NCBI GenBank assembly: GCA_947453445.1
Contig: CANGGP010000030.1
Coordinates: forward strand, 1 to 38,543
Reading direction: 5' to 3'
Origin: Sphingobacteriaceae bacterium
GTDB taxonomy: Bacteria; Bacteroidota; Bacteroidia; B-17B0; Aurantibacillaceae
Length of the DNA: 38,543 bases
Of this stretch, positions 33,251-38,543 are shown one piece after another. The notes under the pieces are model-generated. The model worked only from the letters and a program-made list of their open reading frames with translations, made no database searches and was not told the DNA's origin. The stretch's first letter is position 1. Every line of letters starts with the position of its first letter. Made by a program: the position numbers and the translations under genes.

Positions 33251-34552
33251 TTAATCAACCGCTGAATGCGATTTGGTAATTTTTCTTTTTTTCAAACAAT
33301 GATAACCAAAAAATGTATTAAACAGGGCAAAGAAAAATATCCCTTTGTTGGCGTCTAAAATATTTTCAGTAAAAAACCCAATACCCATGAACAACAAAAA
33401 TGATAAATACATAAAATCACGCGCCTGAATGGCAAGTCTGAAGTAATAAAACAAGGATAAAAGCAAGATGATTAAACCTACAAAACCATGTTTAATCAAA
33501 ACTGATAAGTATTGGTTGTGCGCATTAAAAGCCAAAATATATGAAATGTACAAACCATTTTGCATATAGGCGGTTTTTAACATGGCTTCTTCATCACCTG
33601 TTCCAAATCCCAACAAAGGCGATTGCTTAACAAGATCCATGGCCGCCGACCACCTGTCGAAACGGGGTTCTAAAACTTTAAAATTTTCAATGCCGGTGAT
33701 GCCTGCATTGGAGTTTAAATCCATCACCATTTCACTCGAAAAACGTTGCTTCAAATAGGGCACTTTGTTCACCACCAAAAAACCAATCACAAGCAACACA
33801 ATCATCACCGAAAAATACCTAAACTTTTTTTTGAGTCTGAAAAATGGCATTACAAACAACAAGATAAAACACACCGCCAAAATGGTATTTCTGGAAGCGA
33901 GAAAAAACATGCCAACAAATAACAAAACCAAGGCAATCAACAACAACAGCTTGTTTTTTAATGGCAGTTGACGCTTAAAAGTGCGTATCAAAAAAACAAT
34001 AGCCATGGCAACATAAAGCGATAAATAGCCGGCATGTATGTCAAGTGGTTTCGAAAATTGGTGGTTAAAATACAATCCCGAACTTAATGTACTGCTAATC
34101 GGCAATTGTAAATCAAACACCACTTCCCATATAACACAGGTAAACAAATAAAGTAAAGCCGTTATGGTAGCTGCACAAAGTGTTTTGATACTTGTTTTTA
34201 ATTTTTCAGCATCAAAATTTATTGCCAATGGCAAAATTAATGGGAATAAAAAAAGCGCCATTTGTTTTTCAAGCACAAAGCCTGCACTTTGCTTGTGATA
34301 CGACATAAAATACCAGAGCAAGGAAAGCAAATACAGCGATTGAAAAATAAGAAACTGACGTGGGATGGATTTCAATTTATCAAGGTTAATATCGAATACA
34401 CTAACAACGCTTAATAAAATCAAAATCACCGACGAATACAAGCGATCAAAAGGCAATGAAAAAATAAAACATTGAATCAACAAAAAACGAAAGCGCTCGG
34501 CTTTGTCTTCAATCTGCTTAAAAGCAGCCGCATATCGATTCAACACATTCAT
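33251..34552 (-). CDS. O-antigen ligase/polymerase-type membrane protein (Wzy_C)
   Basis: A 433-residue protein with about ten to twelve hydrophobic helices and a modest periplasmic loop. The Wzy_C region is shown by SRNTILAVCFILLFV, PLLGFGTGDEEAM, and AHNQYLSVLIKHGFVGLIILL with the conserved His (HNQYL). The family joins glycan chains either to lipid A-core (WaaL) or to each other (Wzy); sequence alone does not decide. Chains from an ABC exporter would need a ligase, so WaaL is the simpler reading. Gaps to the neighbours are 51 and 57 bases. Confidence 0.85.
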   Translation of the reverse strand: MNVLNRYAAAFKQIEDKAERFRFLLIQCFIFSLPFDRLYSSVILILLSVVSVFDINLDKLKSIPRQFLIFQSLYLLSLLWYFMSYHKQSAGFVLEKQMALFLFPLILPLAINFDAEKLKTSIKTLCAATITALLYLFTCVIWEVVFDLQLPISSTLSSGLYFNHQFSKPLDIHAGYLSLYVAMAIVFLIRTFKRQLPLKNKLLLLIALVLLFVGMFFLASRNTILAVCFILLFVMPFFRLKKKFRYFSVMIVLLVIGFLVVNKVPYLKQRFSSEMVMDLNSNAGITGIENFKVLEPRFDRWSAAMDLVKQSPLLGFGTGDEEAMLKTAYMQNGLYISYILAFNAHNQYLSVLIKHGFVGLIILLLSLFYYFRLAIQARDFMYLSFLLFMGIGFFTENILDANKGIFFFALFNTFFGYHCLKKRKITKSHSAVD

Positions 34553-34609
34553 CTTTTTATTTACTCAATTTCTTATTTCAGACATTCTTTTTGGTATTTC
34601 CTTCTGTTC

Positions 34610-35548
34610 TCATTTTAAATTGTATACTGCCTTAATCACCGCTTCAGGTAAAAACGACATCATCATTAAAAGGTAACTTTGAATTTTTATCGGCTCTATT
34701 TTTAATGATATTAGCAAATGTTTCCTGGCTTTGGCTGGTTGATAATTGTTCCACAAATATTTTTTAGCCAACATGCGGTGGTACGAACTTTCCTTTTTTT
34801 CTTTGCTCATACCTATTAAGCCTGCTTTCATTCGCGCACCTTCCTCTGCACTAATTTTGCCTGTTGCCAAGGCCTTCTTTTTTAAACGTGTAAATTCTGC
34901 ACCCCTATCCTTTTCATCAATGGTTACCGAAGAGGCATTAAACCGCACTTTAATGAGCGGTGTTTTAAAATTACACACCTTGCCTACTTTAATTAACTTC
35001 TTCCACAAAAAATAATCCTCAAAGGTAAAAGCCAACACCTCATAACCGCCCAATCTTTCAACCACCTCCTTCTTGTACATCACTGTGCTATGAATAAAAG
35101 GACAATACACATCAACCCTTTCTTGTATCTCTTCATTGCTATAACCTACGTTGTGATTCGTAAATAAAAACTCTCCCTCCTCACACATGTAATCTGCATC
35201 CGAACCAATTAATACGTAGTCTGGATGTGCCTCCATAAATTGAAATTGTTTTTCCAAACGAAAAGGATAACATACATCATCGGCATCAAAACGCGCAATG
35301 TATTTTCCCTTGGCTTGCTTTAAGCCGGTATTTAAGGCAGCCGACACGCCGCCGTTGGCCTGTTGAATTAAACGAATTCTGTTATCCGAATATGCGCGTA
35401 TCAAATCTGCCGTGCCATCATTCGAACCATCATCCACAATCAACAACTCAAATTGCGTAAAGCTCTGGCTTAGCACACTGTCAACGGCTTCCTTGATATA
35501 TTTCTCAACATTGTATGCCGGCATTAAAACCGTTATTGGAACTTCCAT
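34610..35548 (-). CDS. GT2 glycosyltransferase
   Basis: A 312-residue GT-A enzyme with VPITVLMPAYNVEKYIKEAVDSVL, FELLIVDDGSNDGTADLI, QANGGVSAALNTGLKQAKG and ARFDADDVCYPFRLEKQ (DxD). EDYFLWKKL is the acceptor-side motif. The C-terminal part is helical and basic, possibly membrane associated. Its ATG lies directly against the stop of the upstream polymerase-like gene. Confidence 0.88.
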   Translation of the reverse strand: MEVPITVLMPAYNVEKYIKEAVDSVLSQSFTQFELLIVDDGSNDGTADLIRAYSDNRIRLIQQANGGVSAALNTGLKQAKGKYIARFDADDVCYPFRLEKQFQFMEAHPDYVLIGSDADYMCEEGEFLFTNHNVGYSNEEIQERVDVYCPFIHSTVMYKKEVVERLGGYEVLAFTFEDYFLWKKLIKVGKVCNFKTPLIKVRFNASSVTIDEKDRGAEFTRLKKKALATGKISAEEGARMKAGLIGMSKEKKESSYHRMLAKKYLWNNYQPAKARKHLLISLKIEPIKIQSYLLMMMSFLPEAVIKAVYNLK

Positions 35549-37219
35549 TTAACTTTCTACTGCTTTGTTTAATTTCAAATCTAACAACATCAACAATTCA
35601 AAAATAACCATTACACTTACACGTTCATACCAATAATCAAAAAAGAAAAACCCAAACATGGCCACCAACAAATACCTGCCGTAACGCAATTGTTTAAATC
35701 GTTTGAGCCAATAAAAACAATAAAAAACACAAAAAACCAAAAGTCCTAAAAGTCCATATTCGCCCAATAACTGATTATACCAACAGAATGGTAAATTGGT
35801 AATACTGTGCGTTTCGTCATCTCTATACATCAAATATTTAAAAATAGCTTTGTGGTTATTTTTAAATGCCTCGGTTTCATAATGCGGCAAGGCCATTAAC
35901 AAGCGTGAATCATCAACAATACCCGAAGTTATAAAAGCAAGTCGCGAAGAAAATGAGCCAATACCTGCACCAAATAATGCATGCTTGATGTCGCCCGACA
36001 AGTAAGCACCGGTTTGTTTAAATGAGGTAATCTTGCCCGATTCGCGATCCAAATCAAACTTTTTTAGCCGCCCATATTCAAACATTGCCATATTCGATTT
36101 AGAGCGCGCCACCGAATCTCTTCTGAAAAAAACATAATCGTTTAATTTAATCGCCAAATCTTCTTTTCGTTTTCTTACAACCGACATTCTTCTAATCAAA
36201 CTTGAATCAATCACCGCTTGTTTTTCTTCCAATTGCAAATGCAATATTTTTTTACGATAAGTAATGTATTGAATAATCAAGTCCTCTTTGCTCAATTCCT
36301 TTTTAAGGGGTTTCACAGCAGCCAAAACCAGTGGCAACGAGTCATGCTTTATTAACATGGTGTCGGCTTTAACAGCAATACTGTCAATAATCTGTTTTTG
36401 TTCTTTTTTTCCAAACAACTGCTTTGTTGCTTTTGTCAATACACTCGCCATGTATCGCTGATTATCAGGCGTGATCTTGATGTAAAAAAGTGAAATAAAT
36501 GCCAAACAGAAAAAAGCATAATTCTTGAAAGCAATACCTCTTTTTAAAAATGCCATCATCAACAAACTGCCACCCAAAATAAAAGTGCCCAAATTACTGC
36601 CGGTCAACAAAAAAGGAATCAAACTCAAAACAACAAACAACAATGAACCTCTGTACACAAAAAACACCAACAACAATGAACAAATAATTGTATTTACCAA
36701 GTGCATGCCGCCATACACCCCGCCAATTAAATCGCCCGAAGAAATGCCATAAGGCGGCGGTGAAACTTGGGTGTAAGGATTGATGGTTTTGGTAATCAAC
36801 ATCACCTTCACCACATCAAACATAGAAACCAAAAAATTGAGCAACGTTAAAACTTCCAAAGTTTTAATGAGCTTGCCACTATCCAAAGTATCAACCGACA
36901 ATCGCAATTGATGATAACACAGCAAACAAGCCATCCATATTAACGAACCACTCAGCAACACCATCAAATGGGCATATGAATAATCACCCGAAACAAAAAC
37001 AAAATTAATGACTGCCAAACCCGCCATCAAAAAATAGAAGTAAAAAATCCCGTCCTTTTTAAACTTAAAATTTGGGCGATACAAATAAACACCAACCAAA
37101 GCAATGAGTTTAAACGACAACCTAAAATTCAAAACGAAAATCAAAAACAATAAAAGCACAGGGTCAATATTTTTGACCATTGCCTTTAACCTTTCTATAC
37201 CATTTTTTAAGTATGTCAC
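35549..37219 (-). CDS. O-antigen polymerase-like membrane protein with a long charged insert
   Basis: The 556-residue protein has hydrophobic helices in about residues 20-250 and again in about 485-550, as in Wzy/WaaL-type proteins. Between them lies an unusually long hydrophilic region (about 250-480). Its first part is highly charged and probably coiled coil (ATKQLFGKKEQKQIIDSI, then KKELSKEDLIIQYITYRKKI, then EEKQAVIDSSLIRRMSV, 263-347), and the second includes ALFGAGIGSFSSRL (414-427) and NLPFCWYNQLLGEYGLLGLL, which are the usual polymerase loop motifs. It may be a polymerase with an added periplasmic domain. The assignment rests on topology and these short motifs. Confidence 0.75.
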   Translation of the reverse strand: MTYLKNGIERLKAMVKNIDPVLLLFLIFVLNFRLSFKLIALVGVYLYRPNFKFKKDGIFYFYFLMAGLAVINFVFVSGDYSYAHLMVLLSGSLIWMACLLCYHQLRLSVDTLDSGKLIKTLEVLTLLNFLVSMFDVVKVMLITKTINPYTQVSPPPYGISSGDLIGGVYGGMHLVNTIICSLLLVFFVYRGSLLFVVLSLIPFLLTGSNLGTFILGGSLLMMAFLKRGIAFKNYAFFCLAFISLFYIKITPDNQRYMASVLTKATKQLFGKKEQKQIIDSIAVKADTMLIKHDSLPLVLAAVKPLKKELSKEDLIIQYITYRKKILHLQLEEKQAVIDSSLIRRMSVVRKRKEDLAIKLNDYVFFRRDSVARSKSNMAMFEYGRLKKFDLDRESGKITSFKQTGAYLSGDIKHALFGAGIGSFSSRLAFITSGIVDDSRLLMALPHYETEAFKNNHKAIFKYLMYRDDETHSITNLPFCWYNQLLGEYGLLGLLVFCVFYCFYWLKRFKQLRYGRYLLVAMFGFFFFDYWYERVSVMVIFELLMLLDLKLNKAVES

Positions 37220-38439
37220 TTGGTGAAATTAAAGTTTTTTTGCTTCATAGTATGTGCCTGAATCACCCGCTCATAAACCTTCAAATGCGCTTGCACAGAA
37301 CCTTCTATTGAAAAACGTTTTCCAACACTTTCATAGCCTTTTTCTGCATATTGTTTTCTTAATTGATGATCCGATAAAAGTGTCAAAATTGTGTTTGCAA
37401 TTTCCTGTACATTGTCGGGATCAACCAATGCCCCATCAAGCCCATCTGTAATGATTTCAGGCCCGCACGACCTTTTGGTATAAATCACCGCACAGGCCCT
37501 ACTCATGGCCTCAATACACATCAAACCAAATGTTTCAGAGTACGACGGAAAAACAGCCAAAGCCGACTTTGACAATTGCGACAGTAACTCAACCCGATTC
37601 ACATGACCTTCAAAATGCACGCTCTGTAAAGCTTTTTCATTCAACAATATTTTTAAAGCTTTGTTCGAGCCTTTTCCGTAAACCCACAATGTGGCTTCCG
37701 GTTTTTTTGCAAGCACCAAATTCCAAGCCTTCATCAATTGATAAATACCCTTTTTTGGCACCAAGCTGCCTGAAAAAAACACAGCATTCGCATCTATTCT
37801 TCGATTCAAATCAACCGGCGGAATTTCAATGGCATTATACAACACTTCAATGGGCGCCTGAATATGCAGCAGAGTCCGCGTTTGCTCGGCAGTGTATAAA
37901 CTCACCGAAGCAATGGCATCCGCCCTTTGCATCAATCGCAAATCATTTTTATACAATTGGCTATGAATGCTTTCACCCAACTCAGTTTGAAAATAAGTAT
38001 ACGATCCATGCAGCTTTACGAGCAAAGGACAACTAAACTGAGGCCAATCAATACCAATGCCGGTTTCAAACGACAAGGTGCTCCAGTCTGCAATTTCAAT
38101 CAAATCAATTTCTTTCTCTTTCACCAAACCTTTTACTTTGCTGATATAATGGGCTATTTCACGCTTACCCAACAAGCCGCGTTTCACAAGCCTTGGTAGT
38201 TTTTTGTAAACCCGCCACAACAACGATCCTTCCTTCAAATTGAATCCATACCGAATGCGATGCACTTCAACGCCTTCATCCATTTCAAAATCCTTCGATC
38301 CATAACCGTGCTCATACAAACCAACTACAACTACCCTATGCCCCGAACGAACCAATTGCCTGGCCATCACCTGCACCATTGTGCCAATGCCGCCGTTTTT
38401 TCCCGGAGGATATTCATCGCATATATAAAGTATCCTCAT
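37216..38439 (-). CDS. GT4 family glycosyltransferase
   Basis: A 407-residue GT-B enzyme: MRILYICDEYPPGKNGGIGTMVQVMARQL, VLYNAIEIPPVD at the hinge, VFFSGSLVPKKGIYQLMKAW, and ETFGLMCIEAMSRACAVIYTKRSCGPEIITDGLDG. These are standard GT4 motifs. The ATG at 38439 overlaps the stop of the partial gene upstream, and its stop overlaps the polymerase-like gene by 4 bases, so it is translationally coupled on both sides. Confidence 0.92.
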   Translation of the reverse strand: MRILYICDEYPPGKNGGIGTMVQVMARQLVRSGHRVVVVGLYEHGYGSKDFEMDEGVEVHRIRYGFNLKEGSLLWRVYKKLPRLVKRGLLGKREIAHYISKVKGLVKEKEIDLIEIADWSTLSFETGIGIDWPQFSCPLLVKLHGSYTYFQTELGESIHSQLYKNDLRLMQRADAIASVSLYTAEQTRTLLHIQAPIEVLYNAIEIPPVDLNRRIDANAVFFSGSLVPKKGIYQLMKAWNLVLAKKPEATLWVYGKGSNKALKILLNEKALQSVHFEGHVNRVELLSQLSKSALAVFPSYSETFGLMCIEAMSRACAVIYTKRSCGPEIITDGLDGALVDPDNVQEIANTILTLLSDHQLRKQYAEKGYESVGKRFSIEGSVQAHLKVYERVIQAHTMKQKNFNFTK

Positions 38440-38543
38440 TCCCCTTTCGACAATAAAAGCATCTTAATTTTAGCCGGCTGCAACTGCTTGCCAACAACAC
38501 ACAACAACACAAAAATCAACACACTTAGCACCGCGCTCAACAA
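38436..38543 (-). CDS. C-terminal end of a membrane protein (partial)
   Basis: The minus-strand frame entering from the right edge reads 35 residues to a TGA at 38436: a hydrophobic stretch (LLSAVLSVLIFVLLCVVG) followed by a short basic tail. The TGA overlaps the ATG of the GT4 gene in the ATGA form. A last transmembrane helix plus short tail would suit a Wzx-type flippase or another polysaccharide membrane protein, but too little is present to choose. Confidence 0.55.
   Translation of the reverse strand: MLSAVLSVLIFVLLCVVGKQLQPAKIKMLLLSKGE

Noticed and set aside
37530-38036. 168-codon plus-strand open frame opposite the last GT4 gene
   Set aside because: Its sequence has no domain features and mirrors a clearly functional GT4 enzyme on the other strand.
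15064-38543. Genomic island with mobile-element borders
   Set aside because: No transposase, integrase, tRNA or flanking direct repeat was seen; variable content alone is normal for polysaccharide loci.

Overview
The window is AT-rich, densely coded bacterial chromosome that reads as Bacteroidota. The evidence is a C-terminal type IX secretion (T9SS) sorting domain on a secreted protein, several intergenic matches to the Bacteroidota -7 promoter element TAnnTTTG, a TIGR02757 (DUF2400) gene, a DUF4956 gene and the near absence of strong Shine-Dalgarno sites. I cannot place it below phylum. No tRNA, insertion sequence, integrase or CRISPR array was seen.

Bases 1-15000 are mostly housekeeping and small conserved genes: the 5' part of uvrA (cut by the left edge), a T9SS-exported PNGase F-like protein, two PaaI-type thioesterases, a SIMPL / SRPBCC-like / thiamine-binding-protein operon, pyrE, a NUDIX hydrolase, the RNase P RNA gene rnpB, two tandem paralogous lipoproteins of unknown function, a non-hydrolysing UDP-sugar 2-epimerase, a RadC-type protein, an MFS transporter, a TIGR02757 protein, a hypothetical lipoprotein and a DUF4956 membrane protein.

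Bases 15064-38543 are one large surface-polysaccharide locus, almost all on the minus strand, with many 4-base ATGA start/stop overlaps. It has fourteen glycosyltransferases (seven GT2, six GT4-like, one GT11 of the fucosyltransferase type), a Wzm/Wzt-type ABC exporter whose ATPase carries an extra C-terminal domain, two Wzy/WaaL-type membrane proteins, a SAM methyltransferase, two tandem FemAB/GNAT-like acyltransferases, a polysaccharide-deacetylase-like protein, and the tail of another membrane protein cut by the right edge. The likely scheme is assembly of a repeat-unit glycan on the inner membrane, polymerisation or ligation, export, and modification by methyl and acyl groups. The epimerase at 8729-9877 could supply an activated sugar (UDP-ManNAc or a related one), but it sits about 5 kb away.

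The most unusual points are: the tandem lipoproteins that combine a lipobox, a shared QKRRYNKGF motif and two C-terminal membrane helices; the polymerase-like protein with a long charged insert; an ABC exporter in the same locus as two Wzy-like proteins; the compact two-FemAB-plus-deacetylase module; one glycosyltransferase inverted against the whole locus; and -7 promoter boxes lying only a few bases before start codons. I see no clear, wholly new system; the lipoprotein pair is the best candidate for undescribed biology.
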